From NCBI GenBank assembly GCA_946902985.2, contig OX336388.2:287596526-287660525 (forward strand): DNA of 64,000 bases. The letters run 5' to 3'. Position numbers and translations under genes: made by a program. Source of the stretch: Meconema thalassinum. Lineage: Eukaryota; Arthropoda; Insecta; Orthoptera; Tettigoniidae. Shown piece after piece: positions 10,405-22,535 of the stretch (positions are counted from its first letter, which is position 1; every line of letters starts with the position of its first letter). The notes beneath the pieces were generated by a model. That model made no database searches. It saw only the letters and a program-made list of their open reading frames with translations, and was not told the origin of the DNA.

Positions 10405-11344
10405 AATTGGGTACCTGTACATTTAAGCTCTTGTGCGCATGATCGTGTACTGATGTAAGTCGCACAATGCTCACTTTAAGTATCGCTATGCGGGAAAGAA
10501 AACCGGTAAGTCCCAGAAGGACTTTGACAGATTGGCCTCGAAGCTCCTCTGCCATCTGTGTTTTACTATTTGAACTATTGCGGATGGACTGGAGAAACAA
10601 AATATTCTGCTATTACCAATCACATTCCATGGTAATCATCCAATCCCCCCTCATATAATTGCTGATGGTGGAACCCTTTTTGATAGAGTTCTCAAGGCGG
10701 CGAACTTGTTTTTGTGTGCGTGGGTCACGCCATCCTGAACAATGAGTGAACCGACATAACTTACCCATCATCAGTGTTATAAAGTTTTGCAGTGGCAATT
10801 CCTCCATGTTGGACGTGAGGATCATCCTATCGTTAGCTCTCAGTTGTAACTGTTTAAAAATATTAAATTGATAGTTTTGTAAATTAGTATTTGGGGCTAC
10901 CTTGCGCGCCCTCTCGATAAGCTCTGTCTCACTGTCACTGTCAGTACTTGTAACTAGTCCTACATTTCACCCCCAGATGGGTGAAGTGTGATCTTCACCG
11001 CCCGTAGTAGAAAACTGAAGAAAGAAGCCTTGCATCCTCAAGGAACGTGGTTATAGCTCTAGAATTGTATGGGAGCCCTTGAGGGGGAAGGGGCAGGTTT
11101 GGTTTAATGGCGCTCTGAGATCGTCTACTGAGATCCTTAAGTCTCGCTATTGGTTGAATTTAAACCAACACTACGGCTTATTGGTTACGATTTCGCGCGG
11201 TCTGGATGGATAGTCTGTTTTCAGCGTGAGCACATCTTTGGAGTGGTATTCGATTGTATTGTAACGTGTAATGTGTTCCTAATAGTGCCGTGCGACTGGA
11301 TAATTAATATTAGACTGAGTCTAATATCTCAATTTAGCTCAGCA
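10405..11344. other. No recognised feature
   Basis: Two adjacent minus-strand frames (10613-10825, 10403-10600) look mildly protein-like (for example SNMEELPLQNF, RDPRTQKQVRRLE), but I do not recognise them and they are separated by stops. The rest shows nothing. Confidence 0.3.
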
Positions 11345-12048
11345 ATCCCTCCCTATATTATTCTGCTAAGGTCTCATTCCAGTTTTGTGCCGAAAATAAG
11401 GTCCCATTAACACCAACTTACACATATGGGGTACCTACAGGTTCAGCATAACCCAATGCGTAAGCGAAACGCACTCACTTACTCTTTAAATGCCTCACAA
11501 TTAAATAAATACCTTAAAACATGTATATTTAGAAAGAATGCAACACGGTAACCATGGTAACAGAATCTCACAGGTCCATCTATTTCTGGAAGACGCAACG
11601 CAATTCCTATTATTACATTACTGTGAAAGTTTCCAGACGGTTATAAGGTTATCACTGAACCAAATTAAGCTGTAAAATTCATCAATACATACAGTATAAT
11701 GCACTTAAGGGGGTCAAGGGGCACCCTAGAAGTTTTTCACGCAATTTTCAGGTGTGAGTGGGGTACGAAACGTCTTTTTCACCCGACTATGAAGGGTCTC
11801 CGAAAACCACATTTAAAGGCCCTTAAATTAACAGTGTCTGTGATATTCCCAGAAAACTAACTTCGCTCTGATATACCTATGAAGGAATGACAAACCCCTA
11901 ACCACTGCACCAGTAGCTGAATTGATAAAGTCTGATTATTCTTACCAAGGATAAATCAGTCATAGCATTCATGATTGAGATTTTGCTAAGTGTACTCTAT
12001 ACAACAAGAATATTCGCGGGCGAAGCCGTGACTGGTAACGCTAGTTAT
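11345..12048 (-). repeat. Right arm of ~710-bp inverted repeat (family C)
   Basis: Reverse complement of 1988-2703, from ATCCCTCCCTATATTAT (inner) to GAAGCCGTGACTGG and CGCTAGTTAT (outer). Open frames here are by-products of the repeat. Confidence 0.7.
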
Positions 12049-13249
12049 AATTATTTTAAATTAAGCCTATCATATTCCGTCCTACACATTCGCCACTGGT
12101 GTTTTGTCCACAGTCAAGTGTTCATAATCCTGTTGCTTCTTCCAGACTTCGCTTGTGGAATGTGAGCAGAAGTACAAAAGAGAACATTGTTCAGCTGTTC
12201 CCAGCTGCAGCTTCTATAAGCCCACCTGTAATTTAGAAATAGAAAATCCACAGTTTCTAGCGAGCCTTTCAAATTGAGAACTTTGGAATTAAGAGTTTAG
12301 GATATCATAACAAGTAGTTCCGTGAAGAACTAAAGCCTATTTGCATATATCCGACTTATGATAATTGCCACTATCAACATACAAAATGTCACTTTGATTG
12401 CTGTAATAGATTCGTAGATATTGAGAACCGAATAAATATTTTGGATGGTCGCCATGTCGGATTTTTAATATTATATGTAGGTCCTAGAGTTATGTACTGT
12501 TACATGAAGATTATTGTGTACGTGTAGCATTCAAACTTCAATCGCATGATTACGACACAAGAAGTAAATATGAGATTTTAAAATTTCGCACAGCTGCCAT
12601 CTTGTGGTTATGGGAACAATTGAAATACATTATGTGCCAGTGGATTAACATTTGTATAAGAATTTACTGTACAATGTTTCACTGCACTCGGATGGTTAAA
12701 TTGCGAGAAACGTCCATGTGAATATTTATACTTAGATTTCTTATCACCAGGTTATTGAAAGTCTAATAGGTGAACTTATGTTCATAGCCCCTAAGAACAT
12801 AAAAAATCAGTTTGATTGCTATAATAGATTCGTAGATATTGAGATCCATCTAAATATTTCGGATAGTCGCCATGTTGGATTGTTATATGTTATACCCGGA
12901 TTGTTCACACGTTCGTGACATTGTTCACATTCTTATTTTGGAAAGAGAAGTTGTTAGTTGAAGAGGTGGAAGGAATGGATGATTTGTATAACGCACGGAC
13001 GAGACTCAAGAGTGCCGAGGGAAGCATATATCGCAGGGGGCGAGTGACGCAAGATTATGACGTGGAGCCTGAATACGTCTTGAGAAATAATTTGTTAGAT
13101 TTACCTTAAGGAGAAGAGATGGACGCTAGGAAATTAGCACACTTTTCTGGCTATAACAAGAGGAGGATTTTGAGCTATCAAGCATTAAAATCGGTCCAGT
13201 AGAAGCTGAGATACGAGATGGAATGTTCTCGAACAATGTCTCGCTGAAC

Positions 13250-13285
13250 TATAAAAGGCCACGTTGCTGAGCAGAGAGTCATCAT
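13250..13285 (+). promoter_or_regulatory. Putative LTR promoter (TATA + start region)
   Basis: CTATAAAAGG at 13250-13259 is followed about 25-30 bp later by GAGTCATCATATC, a plausible initiation region. It lies ~360 bp from the LTR 5' edge. Inferred from sequence only. Confidence 0.4.
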
Positions 13286-14254
13286 ATCTTCAGAGCATTT
13301 GCTTATGTTCGGATCTACGCTACGTGAAAGTGACAGTATACACGCTGAAGTTCTGACGGTCGGAGGACTTAGTCGCCGTACCAGTGGTCAGCACAACTTA
13401 GTTTTTGTTCAAGGGAACGAACTTAACTTTTGGCAGCGAATGGACTTAGAATATTCACTGACTATCAGGTCACTTATTCTACAGTCAGGTGATGGTAGTG
13501 TCGAAACCATTCACAGAAGTTAGCCTACAGAACGATGTATTTCTTGTGGTGACTATACATCAGGCACTTCGTATTCATTAGGAGAAGTTTATTTCATTTT
13601 GTTCGTTTATGCAGCTAATAGGTGTTCCTATCTTAGCGTGCAAACGAAACCGCATTATTGGAACATGAGATTTATTCTCTAATCTACAGGAGTACTGTAC
13701 CAGTCTATGACTGAGCAACTTTTTGTAATGTTACACGGTACTAGTGATAACGGGAGTTATTTCGAACGGATGACTGCGAACATCATCTTGCGCCGCTAAA
13801 ACTACTCGTAGGACTGGAAGGACATGGAGACGAACGAGGTATTTGGATACGGCAGATGGCCACGGGAAGACATTGTGGGAATAATGTACACCGAAGGACA
13901 CGCCCGTCATCTACATCAAGAATGAAGTAAGACAACCATTTCATGTGCTATCCACTAACCAGTGGTATTAGAGAATTCCATATTATTGAACAGTCACGAT
14001 CAGAAATCAACACACATTTTTCACCATAGCTAGATATTAGCTAGATCTTCGATTGTATTTGTCTGGATGACAAATGGAACTGCTGTCTGACAATTTATTT
14101 TTCGATCTAAGATTTTTGTTAGGACAGGCATTAGTTCATGTTTCGACATGAAATATTTCGATTATGCCAAGGGATATAAATATTTTTTGTTAATTCTCAT
14201 TATGAGAGCAGAAGTAATTGAGGCTTGGATTATTTAAATAATTTGATTTATTTA

Positions 14255-14345
14255 ATAATAATAATAATAGAGTGTGAAGTGAATAAGTTAATAATAATAT
14301 AATAATAATAATCAAGTGTGAAGTGAATAAGTTAATAATATTTAT
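14255..14345. repeat. AT-rich short tandem repeats
   Basis: (AAT)n runs alternate with two copies of AGTGTGAAGTGAATAAGTTA (at about 14270 and 14315). Confidence 0.7.
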
Positions 14346-17329
14346 AAATAATAACAACGCTATTTAAAGTTATAAATAATTAGGGAGTGATAATACCGAA
14401 CATTAGGAATTAAATTAAATTTTGTTAATTGTTTATTGTGATTAAATAATTAATGCATTAAATAAAAATTAATAGGAGACGTTGATAATAATAATTGACA
14501 GATGAGACTTAAATATTTATTTAAAAGAATAGGGCGATAATAATCATTTGACATTGATGATGCTTAAATATTTTTTGTGGTGATAATAATAATTTGTGGA
14601 TGAATTTAATTAGTTGGAAGGAATTAAATTAAATAACTTTGTTTGGAAGCTTAAATAAATTTAAATGAGTTTATGGATGAAGAGAATGAAGTATTAGATT
14701 TTTGAGCTCAGAATTATTTTTTTCAAAGGCACTTAAAAAAAGAGAAAAAAAGAAAGAAAAGAAAATATTCAGATAAAAAAGAAGGGAACGGCAGGTATTT
14801 AATGTATCAAATAGGGAGAATTTATGTAAATGGGAGGCAAGGAGATATTGACCAGAATTTATTTCATTGGTAAAATAATACTGAAGAACCACAGTCTAGT
14901 AATTGACAGAATATTACCCCAAAAAATATATAATATGTAAAAAAAAATATAATAGTAATAATATGATGCTGTGTGCAGAATATTCTGGTGATGATTTTAG
15001 TGTGCGTTTGGCGACACGTAAAGTTGTGGAGGCCTAGGGGGTCATCGAAAAGTGCGTTTTATTCCCGTAGTTGTGGGCACAGAAGGATGTGCGGATGTTT
15101 GAAGGATCCTGTGGGCTATATTTGTAAAAGAAGTGTTAGGCGATGTGGACCGCCCCATATTCTTGTCAGATTTCACTATTCTGTTAATCCAAATAATTTT
15201 TTTTTCTGGATCAATTCAAAATTCAAATGGAATGCCTAAATAAATAATTGAAGAACTTGAATTTAGATTTGTTGAACCTGACCGAGGAGAAAGAAAAAAA
15301 AGATGAAATGTGCAAATGAATTAAAATAAATAATTAATGATTTTTATTTTTGAATAACAATAATAATAGCATTGGAAATGAGCAAATACAATATTCATCA
15401 TGTGAGAGGTTGAGAAAACTTGTTATGAATAAAGTGAAGGGAAAGTTTGAAATTAATTAATTAATAATAATAATATTTTTTTTTATTAAAATATTTTGTG
15501 AGATTATACGAAAAGTTTGGTGATAGAAAATTTTGTTAACATAAAAATTTGGTGAAGAGTTAGATGATTTAATCCGCTTATGGTGGATAGAAATAACAAC
15601 ATTGTTTACAACAATTTTTGTGTAATGTTAATAAGATATTTGGATAATTTTAAAACATTTGTGATTTTTTAAACAAATGAAAAGTGATAAAAGAAGAAAT
15701 TTGAATTTTCAAAATATTATGAAAGTTTTTGAACATTTTTTGTTTTGTTTTTGAATTTAAAAATCTTTATGAACAATTATTAACATTCGACTTTATGTCA
15801 GTCGAGTATTGATATTGTTATTAAACAACGAATCAGTGACATGATAATTTTCCAAATAAGTTTAATTTTGGAATTATACCGAATGCATCAACTGACTATT
15901 TATTTTGAGAAATTTTTGCTACGAATATTTGATAAAATCAAATTGCAATCTTTGTAAAGCGAACTACTAACGTGTAAATAGTAGGGATCACTCAGAACTC
16001 TTTATTGAACAGTGATTACCGAGTGCAAATATTCTTTTTGACTTTTTTATGGATATCAAAATGGACTAATGATTTTTTTCTGATTATCACATCTACGACA
16101 ATTCTAATAATATTATAGGGACCGTTGATTTCTTATGTGTGATGTGTTTTTATCTTTGTTGAGGGTTTTTACCAGTTGAATCATATTTTTTATTTATAAA
16201 TAAATTGAGAATTTTAAGGAATGTGCTAGTTCAAAAATAATTTCTCACCTTACCTTACTTGTGAATTACCGAGATCAGGGATGCCAGATTAGACCCAAGT
16301 ATTCACCTAGATAGACCCTGAGATATATTTTCTCGTGCTGATCTGATTTCGGTATTTTACAAAATGTGGTCGTTGGATCTCGGTCCAAACGGGCACAATG
16401 TATAGGCCATAGAGTCGTGTGTCATTAAAGGAAAATTATTGCATAAGTTCATTATTCAAACTTTCACTTCGATCGCATGATTACGACACAAGATATAAAA
16501 ACTTAATTTTAAAATTCGCACAGCCGCCATCTTGAGGTTATTAAAACAATTGTACTATGTTAGATACCAGTGCATTAGAATGTGTATAAACATTTGCTGT
16601 ACCAAGTTTCATTGCGTTTGGATCATTAAATCGCGAGAAAGGTCTATTTAAAATTTTCAAATTCGCTTGGCCGCCATATTCGTTTTGTAGTTAACCGGTT
16701 TTTGAAAGTCTTGTAGATGACCTTCCAGTAGTGCCCTTTATCTCCGTACAAAATTTCAGGTTGATCCTGCTAATAGTTTCAGATATATAGAATGCCAGTG
16801 AAATATTTCGCACAGCCACCATCTTGAGGTTATGTAAACAACTGAACGAAGTTAGATGTCAGTGCATTACAATGTGTTTAAACATATACTGTACCAAGTT
16901 TCATTGCGTTTGGTTGGTTAAATCGCGAGAAACGTCTATTTAAAAGTCGCTAATTCGCATGGCCACCATGTTGGTTTTGTAGTTATCAGATTTTCAAAAG
17001 TCACATACATGAACTTCTATTAGATTCCTTTATCACCGTACAAAATTCCAGGATGATATCGGTAAAAGTTTCGAAGATATTGAATGCTGGTGAAATATTT
17101 CTCACAGCCGCCATGTTGGATTGGTGAGACGTAACAAAATTTAAAGGGCACGTTCGGGGTCGCCCGGAATAGTGCTATGAACTTACCTAGTTTCATTGAA
17201 ATCGCTCCAGCCATTTAGAAGTAATTATTAGGGGGGCACACATAAATCCATCACACACACACGCACACACAGACTGACACACGGACAAAAGGTGATCTCA
17301 TAAATGAAAATAGGCTGAGAATGAATGAA

Positions 17330-17705
17330 CTTTACATCATTTAGTGAACTGACATACAGCAATGGATGTGGTCTAAGGCTTGGTGTCCATGCATTGCTTG
17401 AACGAGTATCGTCTGTCTTCATATTCTGTTGGCGAGGTTTGTGTTTCTTTGAAGTAATTTATTTTTTATTTTTTTTGTAGTTGTTGATTGTTCAATGATT
17501 GATTACAATGCCGTCTTCTTGTTTCCCACTCGTTCCAGGTTCGTCGCTGAATCTTACTACTTTCTGCCTTTTAATCTTATTAATCCACTTTTGATCATTT
17601 TGTGTATAACGTGCTACTGGCATGAAGACACTCACTCAACAGACAAGCCATGGACACCATTTGTTAGACCACATCCTATGTCGTACGTAGTTCATTAAAT
17701 CCATC
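17330..17705. repeat. Imperfect inverted repeat, ~85-bp arms
   Basis: 17334-17425 read in reverse (GAAGACAGACGATACTCG, then GCATGGACACC and TTAGACCACATCC) matches 17620-17705 (GAAGACACTCACTCAACAG, CCATGGACACC, TTAGACCACATCC). The spacer is ~195 bp. Confidence 0.55.
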
Positions 17706-18430
17706 ACTACGAGCGGTGGTGTCATCCCATACATGGTCACAATTTGAAGATAAAGGATCAGAGAATAGATTAAAACAATCAAACTTGAATTTCATTGAAA
17801 TCTGTAGAAAAAGTTCCATTAAAAAAACGTTTTTAGCATTGCTTTTCAAAACATCAATTAAGCCGAAAGTAATTTTCGAAACACGCATTTTCACACTTTT
17901 CCGGGTCTTGTAGTTTTTCAATTTTGGCTCAATTGTCAAAATAGGTTAGCTCCACGTTTTTGCAAAACTGGATTCTGAGTGCTCTTTGTGGCATTTAAAC
18001 ATGATTTCACTATAAACAATCCTTTTATTTAATGTTCTCTCACATGAAATCTATTCCATTAGTGTTTTAAATTGTGGACTTTCAAGAAAGAAGGTTTGTG
18101 TATTCTCTCCACTCTTTAAACTACCATCCAACAGGACTCGAGGGTGACCTTCAACAAAATCTGTTTGTAGGAGAGATAATATTACAGCTTGCCTAGTCTC
18201 CCAACTTCCAAGTGATTGGCATTCCGAAAACTCCACACCCTCCGTCCATACTGATAGCATGTTGAGATCCAGTAAGTCCTCGGTTCGACTGCTAACGACC
18301 CCGTGCTGTCAAGAATCATGTACCCTCACGTAAAATGATTCATTTATTCATATATTTTTATTACTGTTTTGCCCATCTGTAGAGTACGATAGAACTAATT
18401 TTGCTAATGATATTCTTTTCTCTCCCCAAA
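17706..18430. other. No recognised gene; one unassigned minus-strand ORF
   Basis: 18051-18260 (minus, 69 codons) has a protein-like composition (starting MLSVWTEGVEFSECQ, later LLDGSLKSGENTQTFF). I do not recognise it. It could be an exon-like relic or chance. Nothing else was seen. Confidence 0.25.
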
Positions 18431-18439
18431 ATATCTTCA

Positions 18440-18690
18440 TCTGGGCACCAAACATTTTCCTCCATTCTTGGTCAAGGTAGTAATTTTCTCAGAAAAATGT
18501 TGGTTATTGTTTAATGAACTGGAGTCGATCCTCCATAATTTCGTCCGGGAGGCCAAATTCTTAAAAGTCCTTTTCTATTTCACTAAGCCAGTTGCTCTCT
18601 TGACATTCATTGAGAGAGCAAGGTACTTCCTCTCTTCGGAAAAAACAAGCTCATTACTTATTTTTGCTGCCTGATCGATGTGAGTGTTGC
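18440..18690 (-). pseudogene. LINE RT C-terminal fragment
   Basis: On the minus strand near 18595-18510 one frame reads WLSEIEKDF, a stop, then EFGLPDEIMEDR and a Phe. This corresponds to the W-E-EKDL-E--I---I-DR-F block seen in the LINE tail at 5860-5930. Stops and frame changes surround it, so it is a decayed relic. Confidence 0.45.
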
Positions 18691-18842
18691 CATTAACTTT
18701 ACTCTAAACCCACCTCATTTCATTGACAGAATCTTCATAACACTTAAATTGGAGTTGACTGAAAGGCTTAAAATATCTAAATGAATACCAGTTGGTTTTT
18801 CATAAATATAGTAAACCTTAGTCAATAGTAATATTTAATTAA

Positions 18843-19870
18843 TTGAATAATGAAATAACAAAATCCGCAGAAGAAAACATTGGTAGGAAAGAAAGAACAG
18901 GCAGAAAGCCATGGATCACTCAGGATGTATTAGAATTGATGGATGAAAGGCGGAAACACAAGAATGTAAGAGATGAAAAGGGGAAAGCAGAATACAGGCG
19001 TCTGAGAAATGAGGTTAACAAGAAGTGTATGGAAGCGACAGAAGAATGGTTGAAAGAGAAATGTGCAGGTATAGAAAATCATCTGAAATTAGGAAAAGAA
19101 GACACAGCTTGTCGAAAGATTAAGAATACTTTTGGGGACAAGAAGACTCAGTGCTGTAATATTAAGGACACAAATGGAAAGCCTCTAACAGATAGCGAAG
19201 AAAAGGCTGAGTGATGGAAAGCTTACAAAGAGTGTTTGTATAAGGGAAAGGAGTTTGAGAATCATGTTATGGAAAGGGAGGAGGACATTGATGAGGAAGC
19301 AAAAGGAGATTTAATATTGAGATCAGATTTTAACAGAGCTTTGGAAGACTTAAGCAGGAACAAAGCACCAGGCATAGATGATATACCGATTGAGTTGCTA
19401 CGCTGCATAGGAGATGAAGGTCTGATCAGGTTATTTCACTTGGTGTGTAGGATTTATGAGACAGGTGAGGTACCCCCTGATTTCAAGAAGAATGCAATCA
19501 TCCCTATACCAAAGAAAGTGGGACCTGATAAATGTGAAGATTACCGTACAATCAGCTTGATTACTCATGCTTCAAAGATCCTGTTTAGAATAATTTACCA
19601 GAGGATGGAAAGCCAGGTAGAAATGGAGTTGGGAGAAGACCAGTTTGGTTCCAGGAGAAATGTAGGAACAAGGGAAGCTGTACTAAGTCTTAGGCTGTTT
19701 TAGGAAGGTAGAATAAGGAAAGATAAGAGAACGTTCATGGCATTTATAGACTTAGAAATGGCTTTTGATAACGTTGATTGGACTAAATTGTTTGACATTT
19801 TGAAAACGATCGGAATAAAGTACAGGGATAGGGGAGTGATCTACGATCCATACAGATACCTGTCATTGTT
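18843..19870 (+). pseudogene. Non-LTR retrotransposon RT fragment (RTE/Jockey-like)
   Basis: One reading phase runs from 18843 to about 19870 with two nonsense codons, TGA at 19212 and TAG at 19701. Both are explicable by single C-to-T changes. In order it has RKPWITQDVLELMDERRKHK (linker), NKAPGIDDIPIELL (RT finger), IPIPKKVGPDKCEDYRTISL, LGEDQFGSRRNVGTREA and FIDLEMAFDNVDW. The last corresponds to RT motif A (F-D-E-AFD). It ends before the YxDD motif, followed by unrelated sequence. A 5' truncation removes the endonuclease. It resembles RTE/BovB-type proteins, but clade assignment from memory is tentative. Together with 5389-6130 it may represent two ends of the same family. Confidence 0.75.
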
Positions 19871-20698
19871 CATTCTGAGAATGTGGCCGTAGAACTTCTA
19901 TCGCCTTTACCTGAACGTGTCAGTGATCTTTTCAGCAATATTTATTTATTTATGCGTTTTTATTTATATATTTATATAATAATTTATTAATCACGATGAT
20001 GTGCGGGTAGGCCCACTCTAATGGCAATATTGACAAAATAAATCGTGGAAATCACATTTTAAGGATGACTTGAGGTGTAATGGCCACTCAGGCGTGCTCT
20101 TCACAGTGAACTATGACACTTCCTGTAGCCACTGGTTTATAAAAGTGCAGTTTATAAAATATTCAACCGGCCCGCACGACTTCATCAAAGGATTCTGTGG
20201 AAACATATCCAAGGCTGCCACTCGCATGTGGCCGTGACGAGTGAGTTATGACACACGAACTTCCCCTCAGCTCGGAGAGTCGAGTAATGCTCACCTCTAA
20301 TTCATCAACAGCGGTGTGATTTGCATTCTACAGCATATCTTGAATTAATACAATCACAACTTGGGCGAGATTTCTTGTCTCGAGCATTATACATAAAACA
20401 ATATTTTTTTGTTGTAAATAATATTATGTAGGCCTAAATGCGAGAGAGAATTTGCGCTCCCAACAAGTGATCGTAAAATAATAAACACATTTCCAAAATT
20501 ATATTAATAAATAAATGTTTAGCAATTTTAGTACAAGATGCAAAGACCGTTTTCACGTGGAAACTGAGAGGTTGGTAACAATACTGTTTAAAACTCAGCA
20601 ATGTTTCTCTATCTGCATTACTACTTAACATTGAAAATACTTGTGATTGGACCAAATCTTCATTTATACAATCCAAAGTTCATTTGTTAAATAGGTCT
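19871..20698. other. No recognised feature
   Basis: Contains an AT-rich TATTTATTTAT stretch near 19945-19995. No gene was seen on either strand. Confidence 0.4.
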
Positions 20699-20699
20699 A

Positions 20700-21030
20700 C
20701 TTTTTTTTTTTAGCGTATGGCTTTTTTAGTGCCGGGAGTGTCCGAGGACATGTTCGGCTCGCCAGTTTTGTAGCTGCTTCGAGACGGACACCCAATGGGT
20801 GAGCTACAAGTACCGTTGGGGAGGAAAGTTGGAAGGGAAGGTCGAGGAGTTGGAAGGTAGCGGCTGTGGCCTATAGTTAAGGACCAACCCCGGCATTTGC
20901 CTGGAAGGAAGATGGGAAACCACAGAAGACCATCTTCAAGGTTGCCGGCGGGGGGATTCGAACCTCCTCGCCTCCCGGATGTGAGCGACTGCCAACAGTC
21001 ATGCCGCAACGACCTCGGCTAACTCACCCG
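20700..21030 (-). mobile_element. tRNA-derived SINE with poly(A) tail
   Basis: Minus strand. The tRNA-like head holds GGTCGTTGCGGCATGAC (A-box region) and GAGGTTCGAATCCCC (B box). The core is GTTTCCCATCTTCCTTCCAG followed by GCAAATGCCGGGGT and AGGCCACAGCCGCTACC. The 3' module is GTAGCTCACCC, GGTGTCCGTCTC and CATGTCCTCGG. An A12-13 tail lies at 20699-20711. The head is pol III-like and is not a functional tRNA. The 3' module recurs alone at 60675-60776. Confidence 0.75.
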
Positions 21031-21086
21031 GTATAGGTCTACTAATAAACATCTACACACATCAACTGAATAATGCTAAGGAACAT

Positions 21087-22535
21087 GAGGCTCTCGCATC
21101 TTCACTGATCCCACTTCGTATAGCATAGGCCCTAAAATAACGGATTATGATTGGTGGAAGAATGATCTAGATCTGATTTAGACTCTCGTCTACAGATAGC
21201 GCGCCACTCGCGTGTACAGAGAACGAGAGGGAGCAGCTGATTTCAGGTTATGTTAGTTCATTGAAGTAAGAAGTCACGCCCAGAGGTTCGGACTCCACGT
21301 AGAAATGCACACTCACATAGAACAGCGGCGTATAGAAAGTGAATATAATAGGCAAATGTTACGCCCTAGTCACTATATCTCGGTAACTATGGACGTAGCA
21401 TTAGTTTTTCAGTGGTGAAGCTGGAGGGGAATCTTACAATATACATTTCATTCTCAAGGAATATGCACATTTTATTTTCCTATTTATCATTGGCATAGGA
21501 AAATTAAATCTCTAGTTTTTGGTATTATTCTCTGTAAGCACGGTGGGATTGACGCCAGCTTCTCAGCGCGGGACTGAGCAGCCTGTAAGTCTCCTTTGAA
21601 ACAGGCTCAAGTCTCTGTGGGTAGAAAAGGCAATTGCGCACGCGCCAAGCGGAGGGTCGATATCTGAATGCGTCAGCAGAGAGCCTAGGCTCCAAGCAGT
21701 GCATCCGTGAGGCGGGCGGTATCTCAGCGTGTTCATGTTCGTTTGTGAGTTATAAAACATGGATCAGTGTAGTTATTTAATAGTGTATTTAAAATCAATA
21801 GCATTTTCTTCGTTGTCCTATGAAGAGTATATTTTTTGAACCATGGCGTAGAAAAATATATCAAAAAACAGTGCGCCTCATCAGACTGATTCTTAACTTT
21901 TCTGTTTCTACTGCTTCGAGTGAACGAAGTGTGAGTGCATTTAAAAGAGTTAAGACATGTTTAAGGAGTTCTATGTCAGATTCTAGACTGAGCAATTTGA
22001 GTACTCTGGTTATTGAGAAGAGTTTGGTGAACTCTTTCCAGGGAAGACATCTTCAAAGAACGCATCATTGATATCTCTGCTGAGCGAAATACAGGATGAC
22101 TGGAGTTTAATTACAAAAAACCTCTATGGTATGAGCTTTAGAACACCCAGTTGCATGAATGTAGCTTCGCCAGTGTTAAATTAATAGGCAAGTGATAAAA
22201 CATTTTACAACACAAACGTGAAACATGAAATGTACTCTCTTTTATAAATTCAAAGGGATATGTGTTTGAGAAATTTTCGATTCGTTGTAGGCCTATTTTT
22301 AGTGGCGAAAATAGAGTTCAATATTTCCGTAAACATCTGGAACTGCTTAAGCGATAAATAATGTTCTTCTGACATTCTGCAGCTCCCTCTAATTGTCTGC
22401 AGACGCGAGTGGTGCGCTATCTGTAGACGAGAGTGCGAGTCAGATGTAGCTCAAGCATCCACCAATCATAAACCATCACTTTAGGGCCTATGCTATATTA
22501 AGTGGGATTGGAGAACATGCGAGGCTCTCGGGAGC
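21087..22535 (+). mobile_element. hAT-related element relic with ~150-bp inverted arms
   Basis: Arms 21087-21240 and 22377-22535 are inverted. Shared blocks are AATCCCACTT(A/C)(A/G)TATAGC, ATAGGCCCTAAA, TTATGATTGGTGGA, CTCTCGTCTACAGATAGCGC and AGAGGGAGC. Between them lies a hAT dimerisation-domain fragment. Target duplications were not resolved. A direct motif GAACATG(C)GAGGCTCTCG occurs at both outer edges. Confidence 0.6.
21820..22071 (+). pseudogene. hAT transposase C-terminal (dimerisation) fragment
   Basis: An 83-codon frame has VSTASSERSVSAFKRVK, TCLRSSMSDSRLSNLS and LVIEKSL. This is the hAT C-terminal dimerisation signature (S-ER-FS-LKRIKT-LRS-M---RL--L). Only this piece of a ~600-residue family is present. 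The upstream DDE catalytic region and the zinc finger are absent, so it is a dead remnant within the inverted arms. Confidence 0.75.

Larger units (their letters stand above)
12891..16397 (+). mobile_element. Solo LTR, 3507 bp, related in ends to the 45.8-kb element
   Basis: The insert in family A is flanked by a 4-bp duplication ATGT (12887-12890, 16398-16401). It begins TATACCCGG and ends AACGGGCACA. The intact retrotransposon's LTR begins TGTACCCG and ends CGAACGGGTACA, also with a 4-bp duplication, so this is best read as a solo LTR of a related family with one changed terminal base. It carries a TATA box (13250-13257), a mid-GC 5' half and a long AT-rich tail (14200-16200). No gag or pol remains. 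Short frames inside (12915-13109, 13299-13523, 14973-15239) resemble no protein I know. Confidence 0.65.
12309..17316 (-). mobile_element. Helentron/DINE-like family A copy, split by solo LTR
   Basis: Minus-strand family A copy. Its 3' terminus, AACAAGTAGTTCCGTGAAGA, is at 12309. Its 5' end, CATAAATGAAAATAGGCT, is near 17316. The element reads through TTGGATTGTTATATGT, is interrupted at 12891, and resumes at 16398 with ATGTATAGGCCATAGAG. The joined order matches uninterrupted copies (for example 43260-43310). The 16398-17316 part contains two complete GCCGCCAT units and ends with (CA)n near 17250-17280. Confidence 0.65.
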
